Positions 8,224 through 16,303 of a stretch of DNA of 64,000 nucleotides are shown piece after piece. Where the stretch lies: NCBI GenBank assembly GCA_964504335.1, contig CAZDET010000004.1, positions 94,818 through 158,817 on the forward strand. Direction: 5' to 3'. The notes beneath the pieces are model-generated. The model was not told the origin of the DNA, searched no databases, and worked only from the letters and a program-made list of their open reading frames with translations. Numbering within the stretch: position 1 is the stretch's first letter; the number at the start of each line of letters is the position of its first letter. This stretch comes from CAZDET01 sp964504335. Lineage in GTDB: Bacteria; Bacteroidota; Bacteroidia; Chitinophagales; Saprospiraceae. The position numbers and the translations under genes were made by a program.

Positions 8224-10155
8224 ATGTCTGAATCCGGATCATCCCCACATACTTTACCAGGTGACCCCACCTTGCCTTCATCCGCCACCGAACTCGAGCA
8301 ACTCGTCGATGTAAACGATACGACCCACTCCTACAGCGTCGAAGATTTTTTCCGCTTACCCGAGCGATCCAGTTATCAGCTTTCGCCCGACGGGCAATGG
8401 GTTGCTTATCTGGGGCCCTACGAGCGACGGCAAAACATTTTCGTGCAAGCCATCGGCTCGACGGAAGCCCTGCGCATCACCCACGAGACCGACCGCGGGA
8501 TTGCCGGCTTTTTTTGGGCGGATAACAACCGGATCGTATTCGTCAAGGACAGTGGCGGAGATGAAAACTTCCGCCTCTTTGCCGTAGATCGCACCGGCGA
8601 ACACCCCAAAGACCTCACCCCCTTTGAAGGAGTGACCATCCAACTGATCGACGATCTCGAAGACGAGGAAGATGCCGTGATTATTGGCATGAACAAGAAT
8701 AACCCCCAACTATTCGAGCCGTACCGTATCAACATCCGTACCGGAGAAATGCGGCAGTTGGCCACGAACGAAGACATGTTGGAACCGATCGTGAGCTGGA
8801 TGACGGACCACGACGGCAAGCTGCGCCTCGCCACCCGCATGATTGGCGGAATCAATCAGGAAATCCTTTACCGGCCCACAGAGGAGGATGAATTCAAACC
8901 CGTCATCCAATTGGACTTCCGCCAGACGCTCACGCCGCTGTTTTTCGAATTCGACAACAGCCCTACCGTCTACGTGGCCTCCAATCTGGAACGCGACCGC
9001 ACCGCAATCATCCGCTTTGATCTCCTGACGGGCGAGGAAACGGGAGAGATATTGTTCGAACATCCCGAAGTGGATGTAGCCAACCTGGGCTATTCGAAAA
9101 AGCGCAAGGTTCTGACCGGAGTCAGCTACACCACCTGGAAGCGCGAAGTGTCCTTTTTTGACGAGGAGCGCCGCCGGATTCAGGAACGCATCGAACGGGA
9201 GCTGACTGGCTACGAAGCCGTAGTAGTCAGCATGGATAAGGAAGAACAGCATTTCCTGATTCGCACGTACAGCGACCGCTCACTGGGAGCCTATTACCTC
9301 TACAATACCCAATCGGAGGAGCTGCAGCGAATCAGTGAGGTCAGCCCCTGGATTAAAGAAGCCGACATGGCTCCGATGGAGCCCGTACAGTACCAATCGC
9401 GCGATGGGTTGACTATTCACGCCTACCTGACCCTGCCCTCCGGGGCAGACGCTCAGGAACCACTACCCGTAGTGGTGAACCCACACGGGGGCCCTTGGGT
9501 GCGCGATTCCTGGGGGTACAACCCCGAAGTACAATTTCTGGCCAGCCGGGGCTTTGCTGTATTCCAAATGAATTTCCGCGGTAGTACGGGCTACGGCCGC
9601 ACCTTTTGGGAAAGTAGTTTTCAGCAGTGGGGCCGCGCCATGCAGGACGACGTCACCGACGGCGTCCAATGGTTAATCGACCGGGGTACGGCCGATCCCG
9701 ATCGAGTGGCCATCTACGGTGGGAGCTACGGTGGGTATGCTACCCTGGCAGGCATTGCGTTTACCCCCGAATTGTACGCCTGCGCCATCGATTACGTCGG
9801 CGTTTCTAATTTATTTACCTTCCTGGAAACCATTCCTCCCTACTGGAAGCCCTACCTCGAAATGTTGCACACCATGGTAGGGCATCCAGAAAAAGATCGC
9901 GAAGCTCTGGAAGCAGCCTCTCCGGTTTTTCACATCGATCGTATCAAAACACCCCTCTTCGTGGTGCAAGGAGCCAATGATCCCCGTGTGAATATCAACG
10001 AGTCCGATCAGATCGTCCGGAGTCTGCGCGAAAGGAATATCGACGTCCCCTATCTCGTCAAATACGACGAAGGCCACGGCTTCCACAATGAGGAGAACCG
10101 CTTCGAGTTCTACCGCGCAATGATCGGCTTCCTGAATAAGCACCTAACCAACTGA
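8224..10155 (+). CDS. S9-family prolyl oligopeptidase-like serine peptidase
   Basis: The protein of 643 residues has an N-terminal beta-propeller region (about 40-370, repeated WD/PD40-like strands such as YQLSPDGQWVAYLGP) and a C-terminal alpha/beta-hydrolase domain. The nucleophile is in YGGSYGGYATL, the Asp is in GANDPRVN and the His is in DEGHGFHNEENR, so the triad is complete. These enzymes cleave peptides after proline or remove blocked N-terminal residues. ATG 8224 is preferred because an upstream in-frame TTG at 8191 lies closer to the promoter and adds only 11 residues. No signal peptide is visible, so it is likely cytoplasmic. It converges with msrA, stops four bases apart. Confidence 0.9.
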   Translation: MSESGSSPHTLPGDPTLPSSATELEQLVDVNDTTHSYSVEDFFRLPERSSYQLSPDGQWVAYLGPYERRQNIFVQAIGSTEALRITHETDRGIAGFFWADNNRIVFVKDSGGDENFRLFAVDRTGEHPKDLTPFEGVTIQLIDDLEDEEDAVIIGMNKNNPQLFEPYRINIRTGEMRQLATNEDMLEPIVSWMTDHDGKLRLATRMIGGINQEILYRPTEEDEFKPVIQLDFRQTLTPLFFEFDNSPTVYVASNLERDRTAIIRFDLLTGEETGEILFEHPEVDVANLGYSKKRKVLTGVSYTTWKREVSFFDEERRRIQERIERELTGYEAVVVSMDKEEQHFLIRTYSDRSLGAYYLYNTQSEELQRISEVSPWIKEADMAPMEPVQYQSRDGLTIHAYLTLPSGADAQEPLPVVVNPHGGPWVRDSWGYNPEVQFLASRGFAVFQMNFRGSTGYGRTFWESSFQQWGRAMQDDVTDGVQWLIDRGTADPDRVAIYGGSYGGYATLAGIAFTPELYACAIDYVGVSNLFTFLETIPPYWKPYLEMLHTMVGHPEKDREALEAASPVFHIDRIKTPLFVVQGANDPRVNINESDQIVRSLRERNIDVPYLVKYDEGHGFHNEENRFEFYRAMIGFLNKHLTN

Positions 10156-10159
10156 CCAC

Positions 10160-10867
10160 CTATTTCATTGCCTGCTTCTTGTATTCCTCTTTCAAAAACT
10201 CAGAAAATTCCTTCATAAACTTCTCCACCTTAGGCTTACTGACGTTGCGGACGTAGGGGTTGCCCTGATGGGATTCGTAGTAATCCTGGTGGTATCCCTC
10301 GGCAACGTAAAAGAGGCCGGCTTCTGTAATCTCCGTGGCAATTGGTTTGCTGTACACCCCTTCGGCTTCCAGTTGCTGCTTGACGTTTTGAGCGGTTGTC
10401 CGCTGCTCTTCATTCAAATAAAAGATGCCGGAGCGGTACTGCGGACCAATATCCGGTCCCTGTCCGTTGACCTGAGTGGGGTCGTGCGAGCCGAAGAAAA
10501 TCTTAACCAGGTTTTCGTAGCTCACCTTCTCTGAGTCGAAATACACAACTACGGCCTCTGCGTGGCCCGTTGTGGCGGAGCTTACCTCCCGGTAGGTCGG
10601 ATTGACTTCTTCGCCTCCGGTGTAGCCGGACAGTACGTCAACTACCCCCTCCACGCGTTCAAAGACCGCTTCCGTACACCAGAAACAACCGCTGGCAAAG
10701 TAGGCCTTGCTTAAATCCGCGTGTTGCTGGTCTACTTCCAGGGTCGACAACTCCGGAGTATCTACTTTCTGCGACTCTGAGGTTGTACCTGCGTCGGTCT
10801 GAGACTGGGTCTCGCAGCTGAACAGTAACAAAGGCAACAACAGGGCAAATAATATTCGATAGTTCAT
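10160..10867 (-). CDS. msrA: Peptide-methionine (S)-S-oxide reductase, lipoprotein form
   Basis: The 235-residue protein starts with a lipoprotein signal (LLLFSC, lipidated Cys18), then a short linker, then the MsrA domain from about residue 52. The catalytic motif GCFWC is at 60-64, and the downstream SGYTGGEEVNPTYREV and GHAEAVVVYFD blocks are typical. MsrA reduces S-methionine sulfoxide in damaged proteins using thioredoxin-type donors. The lipobox places this copy in the periplasm or envelope. No MsrB domain is fused and none is nearby. Confidence 0.95.
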   Translation of the reverse strand: MNYRILFALLLPLLLFSCETQSQTDAGTTSESQKVDTPELSTLEVDQQHADLSKAYFASGCFWCTEAVFERVEGVVDVLSGYTGGEEVNPTYREVSSATTGHAEAVVVYFDSEKVSYENLVKIFFGSHDPTQVNGQGPDIGPQYRSGIFYLNEEQRTTAQNVKQQLEAEGVYSKPIATEITEAGLFYVAEGYHQDYYESHQGNPYVRNVSKPKVEKFMKEFSEFLKEEYKKQAMK

Positions 10868-10952
10868 TCTTCTCGTTTTTCTTTTACAACAGTCCTCTCT
10901 TTTTAAGGATCATTTTTCTGACAAGGGAATGGGAATAAATCAGCAAAGTTGT

Positions 10953-10983
10953 CACCTCGCTACCTCACCACCCCACCTCACCT
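10953..10983. repeat. Degenerate intergenic repeat (CACCTCGC/CACCTCAC units)
   Basis: Imperfect 7-9 base units (CACCTCGC, TACCTCAC, CACCCCAC, CTCAC) lie directly after the TAG of the MarR-GNAT gene. The same motif occurs near 48300-48360, again touching a TAG stop of a minus-strand gene. Confidence 0.5.
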
Positions 10984-11938
10984 AAAGCTCCATCTCCATC
11001 TGGTAATTCGACCGGGCATAGGGCGATGGCAGCCGCTCGTGCAATTGCCGGAACCCGAGCCGACTATACAATCGAATGGCGGGTTGTAGAATGGTATTTG
11101 TTTCCAGATAAATTCTGCTGACTCCCTGAGCGCGCGCATACCGGATCGCATGTTCGCCCAGCAAGCGGCCGATCCCCCTGCCTTGAGCGAGCGGACTGAC
11201 GGCCATTTTGGCCAGCTCAAAATCACCGTTTTCCATGAAAATTAGAGCGACGGTTCCGACGGCCCGGTCGCCATCGAGGGCGATAAAAATCTGACCGCCA
11301 GGTTCGAGGATATAGGTTTCGGGATGCTCTAATGATTGGCGATCTGCTTCTTCGTAGGTAAAGTACTGCTCGATCCATTCGCGATTGAGATCGTGGAAAG
11401 CCTGCTTCCACTGAGGGGAGTAGGTTACAATCCGGAGGTTGGCATTTCTGCGCGCCGCACGGCTGGCGCGTACGCGCTCGAGCAGCGGCCGCCGTTCGAG
11501 CTGGTGCTCTATTTCCTGAATGCCCCGCCAGAAATCGACGGAGATTTCCGCGAGGAGTTCGGCTACGGCCTCGTGGGCATCCGCGCACATCTGCTCCAGT
11601 TGCGGTTGTAATGCCTTACCCATGGCTGAAAGCTGGAGCTGCCGTACACGCGCGTCCTGTTCATTTGTTGTGAACTCGATTAGCCCCGCCCGCTCTAATT
11701 GCTTGGCAATTTGACTCACCGAGGCGTGCGACTGGCCAATTTCTTCGGCCAATTGACCAATGCGGTAGCTCGGCTGCTGGGTGAGCATGAAGAATACCGG
11801 AAACCAGCGCGGCTCGAATTCCAATCCGGCTAGCTGGTAAATAGCTACAGAATCCTGTGTAAGCCGTTCACTGAGGCCGCGCAACCGGCTTCCCAATGCC
11901 ATGATGCCTGCTCGTTGGAAAAAGGGAATGTCATTCAT
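10982..11938 (-). CDS. MarR-family regulator fused to GNAT acetyltransferase
   Basis: From ATG 11938 the product is 318 residues. Residues about 35-150 form a MarR winged helix-turn-helix (YRIGQLAEEIGQSHASVSQI is the recognition-helix region and EQDARVRQLQLS the wing). Residues about 170-318 form a GNAT domain with the acetyl-CoA loop in SPLAQGRGIGRLLGEHAI. Fusions of this type are known, but ligand and acetyl acceptor are not predictable. The open frame extends upstream to 12277, but that extension covers the promoter region and lacks similarity, so the internal ATG is chosen. A 14-bp perfect palindrome 11 bp upstream of the ATG is a likely operator for self-regulation. Confidence 0.88.
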   Translation of the reverse strand: MNDIPFFQRAGIMALGSRLRGLSERLTQDSVAIYQLAGLEFEPRWFPVFFMLTQQPSYRIGQLAEEIGQSHASVSQIAKQLERAGLIEFTTNEQDARVRQLQLSAMGKALQPQLEQMCADAHEAVAELLAEISVDFWRGIQEIEHQLERRPLLERVRASRAARRNANLRIVTYSPQWKQAFHDLNREWIEQYFTYEEADRQSLEHPETYILEPGGQIFIALDGDRAVGTVALIFMENGDFELAKMAVSPLAQGRGIGRLLGEHAIRYARAQGVSRIYLETNTILQPAIRLYSRLGFRQLHERLPSPYARSNYQMEMEL

Positions 11939-11949
11939 AATAGCAGTTA

Positions 11950-11963
11950 CGTAAGTACTTACG
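11950..11963. promoter_or_regulatory. Perfect 14-bp palindrome, candidate MarR operator
   Basis: CGTAAGTACTTACG is its own reverse complement and sits in the space between the divergent MarR-GNAT gene and thx, 11 bp upstream of the MarR ATG and 22 bp upstream of the thx -33 element. MarR dimers bind palindromes of about this size, so autoregulation, possibly also touching thx, is a reasonable inference. Confidence 0.55.
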
Positions 11964-11985
11964 CAATTTAGGCGCTTTCCGGAAT

Positions 11986-12017
11986 TTGCGCAAGGGGCAT
12001 CGGGATTTGTATATTTG
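11986..12017 (+). promoter_or_regulatory. Promoter of thx
   Basis: TTG (11986-11988), 21-bp spacer, TATATTTG (12010-12017): an exact match to TAnnTTTG with acceptable spacing. It lies 29 bp before the thx ATG. Confidence 0.7.
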
Positions 12018-12046
12018 GGACCGAACTTCGGTAAAACCAGATAACC

Positions 12047-12166
12047 ATGGGAAAAGGAGACAAAAAATCGAAACGCGGAAAAATTTGGCGAGGCAGCTAT
12101 GGAAAGAGTCGGCCTAAACCTAAGAGGACCGACGATTCGAAACAGCAACAATCCGAATCGAACTAG
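12047..12166 (+). CDS. Small ribosomal subunit protein bTHX
   Basis: A 39-codon gene begins ATG 12047 and ends TAG 12164-12166. The product starts MGKGDKKSKRGKIWRGSYGK, the signature of protein THX, a small basic peptide held in the head of the 30S subunit in Thermus and annotated in many Bacteroidota. The conserved core is about 26 residues; here a hydrophilic tail (RTDDSKQQQSESN) extends it. It has its own well-formed promoter and stands alone between the MarR-GNAT gene and glgA. Its shortness means automatic gene finders easily miss it. Confidence 0.9.
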   Translation: MGKGDKKSKRGKIWRGSYGKSRPKPKRTDDSKQQQSESN

Positions 12167-12300
12167 CAGGAGCGGAATTCCTGGTTGGTAAGGCCGGCCG
12201 GAAGGTGTAGGATGATAAGAAATGTTTATATTGCTCGGGTAAATGATACAGGGAAACCTGGTCAGAATCCCTTCCAATTTCCAAAAGCCCGGTCAAAGCA

Positions 12301-13743
12301 ATGGACGTACTGCACGTAAGTGCCGAATGCTATCCAGCCGCCAAAGTAGGCGGTCTGGCGGATGTAGTCGGTGCCCTTCCCAATTACCTACCCGAACAAG
12401 GTTTCACAGCGAGCGTCGTCATCCCAAAATACCGCACCAACTGGTTGAATCGGCGCGAGTACGTGCAAGTCCACCAGGGAGTGATTAAGCTACACAATGC
12501 GATTATTCCCTTTTCCGTGGAAAAGGAACGGTCCGATGAGTTGGGCTACACGCTTTTCGTGGTGGATATTCCTGGCCTGTTCGATCGAGAAGGGGTCTAT
12601 GGGCCTGCAGGAGGTGGAGGGTATGCCGATGAGGTAGAGCGGAGCCTAAGCTTTCAGCTGGCCGTATTGACCTGGCTAAAGGATGGACCGAGTCAGCCCC
12701 GGGTGCTGCATTGCCATGATCATCACACGGGGCTAATACCCTTCTTTGTCCGTCATGGATTAGAGTTTGAGCATTTGCGGGATATTCCCACCATCTTCAC
12801 GATCCACAACGGCGAGTACCACGGTAACTTCGGATACGACAAAATGTACCTCCTACCACCCTTTCACTGGGAAAACCGAGGGTTGCTCGACTGGAATGAT
12901 TTTATTAATCCGATGGCAGCGGCGATCAAAACCGCCTGGCGGATGACCACCGTTTCCCAGACCTACCTGGAGGAATTACGCAGCCAGGCGAATGGGCTGG
13001 AAGCGCTTATCCGGCACGAGCAGCACAAGAGCGTAGGTATCCTGAACGGCATCGACTATCGCGTGTGGAATCCGCGTACGGATGAATTCATCGCCCACAA
13101 CCTGGACGATCGCCTCATGCAGATCTATAAGCAAATCAATAAGCGGGTTTTACGGCAGCGCTTCCGGTTGGATTTGGATCGCCCCCTCATTACCTTCATC
13201 GGCCGGTTGGTTGGGGAAAAGGGAGCCGATTTACTGCCCGATCTCTTTTACCGGATCTTGTCGGAGGATCAGCCGTTCAGTATTGCGGTGCTGGGTACTG
13301 GTGAGCAATGGCTCCACGAGCGGTTTCGGGAGTTGGAACGCTATTTTCCCCAGCGGTTCGCCGCTGCGCTCGAATACAACGAAGCGCTGGCCCATCAGCT
13401 GTACGCCGGCTCCGATTTCCTGCTGATGCCTTCGCGCGTAGAGCCTTGTGGCCTGAATCAGATGTATGCCATGCGCTACGGCACGGTGCCCATCGTTCGG
13501 GCCGTTGGCGGGCTGAAAGATACCGTTCCGGATATAGGTGAAGAAAGCGAGAAGGGAAGGGGAGTTCAATTCTCCCATTTCAATCTGGACGACGCTAGCC
13601 TGGCTATCTACCGGGCAGCTACGCTGTACGAAAACAAGGAGCAGTTTTCCAGCCTGCGCCGCCGATTGGTGGAGATCGACTTCAGTTGGGAACGTTCCGC
13701 CGGCGAGTATGCGAAAATCTATGAGGAAGTGACGAGTGTATAA
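12301..13743 (+). CDS. glgA: Glycogen synthase (GT5)
   Basis: The 480-residue protein opens with HVSAECYPAAKVGGLADVVGALP, which contains the KVGGL ADP-glucose binding motif (Lys15), and has the second Rossmann domain with FIGRLVGEKGADLLPD and the acceptor-side motif PSRVEPCGLNQMYAMRYGTVP. The enzyme extends alpha-1,4-glucan chains from ADP-glucose. glgC, which makes ADP-glucose, follows 20 bp later, so the two form an operon for storage polysaccharide. No branching enzyme or phosphorylase is present in the window. Confidence 0.93.
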   Translation: MDVLHVSAECYPAAKVGGLADVVGALPNYLPEQGFTASVVIPKYRTNWLNRREYVQVHQGVIKLHNAIIPFSVEKERSDELGYTLFVVDIPGLFDREGVYGPAGGGGYADEVERSLSFQLAVLTWLKDGPSQPRVLHCHDHHTGLIPFFVRHGLEFEHLRDIPTIFTIHNGEYHGNFGYDKMYLLPPFHWENRGLLDWNDFINPMAAAIKTAWRMTTVSQTYLEELRSQANGLEALIRHEQHKSVGILNGIDYRVWNPRTDEFIAHNLDDRLMQIYKQINKRVLRQRFRLDLDRPLITFIGRLVGEKGADLLPDLFYRILSEDQPFSIAVLGTGEQWLHERFRELERYFPQRFAAALEYNEALAHQLYAGSDFLLMPSRVEPCGLNQMYAMRYGTVPIVRAVGGLKDTVPDIGEESEKGRGVQFSHFNLDDASLAIYRAATLYENKEQFSSLRRRLVEIDFSWERSAGEYAKIYEEVTSV

Positions 13744-13763
13744 ATAAAAAACGAAGAACCACT

Positions 13764-15041
13764 ATGATTAAAGTTATTAGCCTTATCCTGGGTGGCGGAG
13801 CCGGAACTCGCCTTTATCCCCTGACTCAGCAGCGCTCCAAACCAGCCGTGCCCATCGGGGCCAAGTATCGCCTGATCGATATCCCCATCAGTAACTGCCT
13901 GAATAACGGCATCCGGCGTATGTTCGTATTGACCCAGTACAACAGTGCCTCGCTCAATCAGCACATCAAAAACACCTATAACTTTGATCTATTCAGCCAC
14001 GGCTTCGTCGATATTCTCGCCGCCGAACAGACGCCTCAGTCCAAAGAGTGGTTTCAGGGAACGGCCGATGCGGTGCGCCAGTCCATGATTCACCTCGAAA
14101 ACCACGAGCACGATTACGTGCTGATCCTCTCCGGCGACCAGTTGTACCAGATGAATCTCGAAGATTTTGTCGAGCAGCACGTCCAGCGCGATGCCGACGT
14201 GAGCATCGCCACCATTCCCGTAGTGGCCAAAGACGCGCCGGCATTCGGTATCCTGAAGGTCGATGAAGATCAATTCATTCAAACCTTTACCGAAAAACCC
14301 CCCCTCGATCAACTGACCGGCTGGGAGTCGCCCGTGGAGGAAAAGTATGCCAGCAAGGGAAAGGTGTATCTCGCCAGCATGGGGATTTACATCTTCAAAA
14401 AGCAAGCACTGAAGCGCCTGTTTGATGAAAATCCGGAATCAACTGATTTCGGCAAAGAACTCATTCCTACCGCCATCACCGGCGATTACAAGGTAGCCAG
14501 CTACCCGTACGACGGCTACTGGGAAGATATCGGTACCATCCGCTCCTTCTTCGAAGCCAATATCGCGCTGACGGATAACATCCCGGATTTCAATTTATTC
14601 GACAACGAAAATCCCATCTACACCCGCGCGCGCTTGCTGGCACCGAGCAAAATATTCCGCACCTTCCTCAATCAGGCCGTGATTGCCGAGGGGTGCATCG
14701 TTCACGCCAAGGCCATCGAGCGGTCGATTGTAGGTATTCGCTCCCGCATCGGCGAGGGTACTGAACTTACGGATACCATTGTGATGGGTAATGACTACTA
14801 TGAGACGCTCGAACAGATGAGCCGACTTGGCAGCACGCCGGCCATGGGGATCGGCCGCAATTGCTACATCCGCAACGCCATTGTCGACAAAAATTGCCGC
14901 ATCGGCGATAATGTGCGGATTCACGGAAGTACTTCCCTGCCCGATATCGAAACCGACACCCACATGGTTCGCGATGGGGTGATCGTGCTCAAGAAGGGCT
15001 CTACACTGCCGTCCGGTTCGGTGATCGGGCTGCAAGAGTAG
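13764..15041 (+). CDS. glgC: Glucose-1-phosphate adenylyltransferase
   Basis: The 425-residue enzyme has the nucleotidyltransferase motif GGGAGTRLYPLTQQRSKPAV near the N-terminus, the PIGAKYRLIDIPISNCLNNG block and a C-terminal left-handed beta-helix (about 300-425) that carries allosteric contacts. It makes ADP-glucose from ATP and glucose-1-phosphate, the committed step of bacterial glycogen synthesis. It follows glgA closely and is followed 25 bp later by a 32-bp perfect palindrome that probably ends the transcript. Confidence 0.95.
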   Translation: MIKVISLILGGGAGTRLYPLTQQRSKPAVPIGAKYRLIDIPISNCLNNGIRRMFVLTQYNSASLNQHIKNTYNFDLFSHGFVDILAAEQTPQSKEWFQGTADAVRQSMIHLENHEHDYVLILSGDQLYQMNLEDFVEQHVQRDADVSIATIPVVAKDAPAFGILKVDEDQFIQTFTEKPPLDQLTGWESPVEEKYASKGKVYLASMGIYIFKKQALKRLFDENPESTDFGKELIPTAITGDYKVASYPYDGYWEDIGTIRSFFEANIALTDNIPDFNLFDNENPIYTRARLLAPSKIFRTFLNQAVIAEGCIVHAKAIERSIVGIRSRIGEGTELTDTIVMGNDYYETLEQMSRLGSTPAMGIGRNCYIRNAIVDKNCRIGDNVRIHGSTSLPDIETDTHMVRDGVIVLKKGSTLPSGSVIGLQE

Positions 15042-15066
15042 CTGCTCGTACCGTCCAAACACACTC

Positions 15067-15098
15067 TTAAATTGGTTGGGGTACCCCAACCAATTTAA
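15067..15098. terminator. 32-bp perfect palindrome after glgC
   Basis: The 16-base arm TTAAATTGGTTGGGGT is followed directly by its exact reverse complement. In RNA it folds into a stem of about 14 bp closed by a GUAC-type loop. It lies 25 bp past the glgC stop with no long U-run, so it may be a terminator or 3' stabiliser; a protein-binding site is also possible. Confidence 0.6.
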
Positions 15099-15131
15099 CA
15101 TCGTTCGGTGTAGAATACTCCCTTCGCATTA

Positions 15132-15162
15132 TTGCGCAAAATAAATTGGGCGCTTATCTTTT
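15132..15162 (+). promoter_or_regulatory. Candidate promoter upstream of the S74-domain gene
   Basis: TTG (15132-15134), 20-bp spacer, TATCTTTT (15155-15162), one base off TAnnTTTG. The leader to ATG 15443 would be about 270 nt and contains no other gene I can support. Confidence 0.4.
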
Positions 15163-15442
15163 GGCCGATTTTTCAGGCAGCATTACCGTTCTTATGCCGT
15201 CTGATACTCCTCTGTATTAATTTTCAAAGGAGCATTGCTGGCTTCATCGTGATGCTTCTTTACCTATCTACCTCTTAGTTTAGTAATAGTAACCATCTTC
15301 AGGGTGCTTCGGGCCGTTCTTTCTCGCTACTGAGTTAGAAAAGGTAGTCTTTGCCCGGCTGACCGTACGGGTTCCCATCGATTTGAACACCCTGCCTTCG
15401 CAGAATACTTCTTTATGCTTAACCGAAACAATACGTAGCTGT

Positions 15443-16282
15443 ATGCAGGATTTTGACCAATTGAAAATTTACCCGCCTGAGCCCGATCGAAACTTAGAAA
15501 TGGAAGGAGGTAATAGACAAAGCCCCTCAAATGAACGTGTTAATCGATTATGTATTTATCCTGACGGCCGTCTAGGCCTGAGAACCGATAACCAAAATTC
15601 GGAATTGCCGATCACCATTGACCGGAGAACCGCCGCAAAAAAGGAACCCACCATACCCGCATTTGGCGAGGCGAACTTTCCTACGCATATCGGGAGCAGC
15701 AACACTCGGGCGCATTTCGCCCCGTCCGACGCCCGCATCAAATCGATCGAGGGGCACAGTGACGGAAAATGCGATCTCGACATTCTCCGAAGAATTCAGG
15801 TGGTGGATTATCACTACAAGGATTCAGCCTCCTTCGGCCACGGCCGCCACAAAAAAGTTTTAGCCCAGCAAGTAGCCGGAGTATTTCCGCAGGCCGTTTG
15901 CACGGCGGCGACGAAGATAATTCCCGATATTTTACAGCGCGCCACGGCTTCTGAGGGTTGGATCGAACTGGAAGGTCATCCATTGCAAGCGGGCGATACC
16001 GTGCGCTTGATTCTGGAAGACGGCCCGAAAGATTTCAAGGTGACCGCCGTCGCGGGGAATCGCTTCCAGATTGGAGAGGCGCTATCCGAAGAGGTCATGG
16101 TGTACGGCCGGGAAGTTTCCGATTTTCACTCTGTCGATTACGACGCCATCGCGATGCTCAATGTATCGGCTACTCAGGAATTGGCTAATCGACAAGATCA
16201 ACTCGAGAAAGACCTGATGGCCCGGTTCGAGCAGTTGGAAGCCCAAGTGGATAAGTTGATGGCCTGGCAGTTGTTGACGTAA
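15443..16282 (+). CDS. Tail-fiber-type protein with S74 intramolecular chaperone domain
   Basis: From ATG 15443 (an in-frame TTG at 15383 is an alternative) the product is 279 residues without signal peptide. Residues 1-90 are low in structure. The S74 domain starts at PSDARIKSIE: Ser95 and Lys100 have the spacing of the Ser-Lys dyad that self-cleaves phage tail spikes. It continues with LDILRRIQVVDYHYK and KVLAQQVAGVFPQAV, is interrupted by a beta-rich insert (about 158-225, GDTVRLILEDGPKDFKV), and ends with the SVDYDAIAMLNVSATQELA helix and a coiled coil to 275. S74 domains trimerise and mature beta-helical fibers. Here almost no fiber precedes it and no phage genes lie nearby, so it may serve a surface or contractile-system fiber. 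Confidence 0.75.
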   Translation: MQDFDQLKIYPPEPDRNLEMEGGNRQSPSNERVNRLCIYPDGRLGLRTDNQNSELPITIDRRTAAKKEPTIPAFGEANFPTHIGSSNTRAHFAPSDARIKSIEGHSDGKCDLDILRRIQVVDYHYKDSASFGHGRHKKVLAQQVAGVFPQAVCTAATKIIPDILQRATASEGWIELEGHPLQAGDTVRLILEDGPKDFKVTAVAGNRFQIGEALSEEVMVYGREVSDFHSVDYDAIAMLNVSATQELANRQDQLEKDLMARFEQLEAQVDKLMAWQLLT

Positions 16283-16303
16283 CTTCGACGGCGGAAGGCC
16301 GGA

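Noticed and set aside
11939..12277. N-terminal extension of the MarR-GNAT protein
   Set aside because: It would cover the palindrome and, on the other strand, the thx promoter and gene, and it has no MarR-like content.
15443..16282. Prophage region around the S74 protein
   Set aside because: No capsid, terminase, portal or integrase genes are nearby; neighbours are ordinary chromosomal genes.
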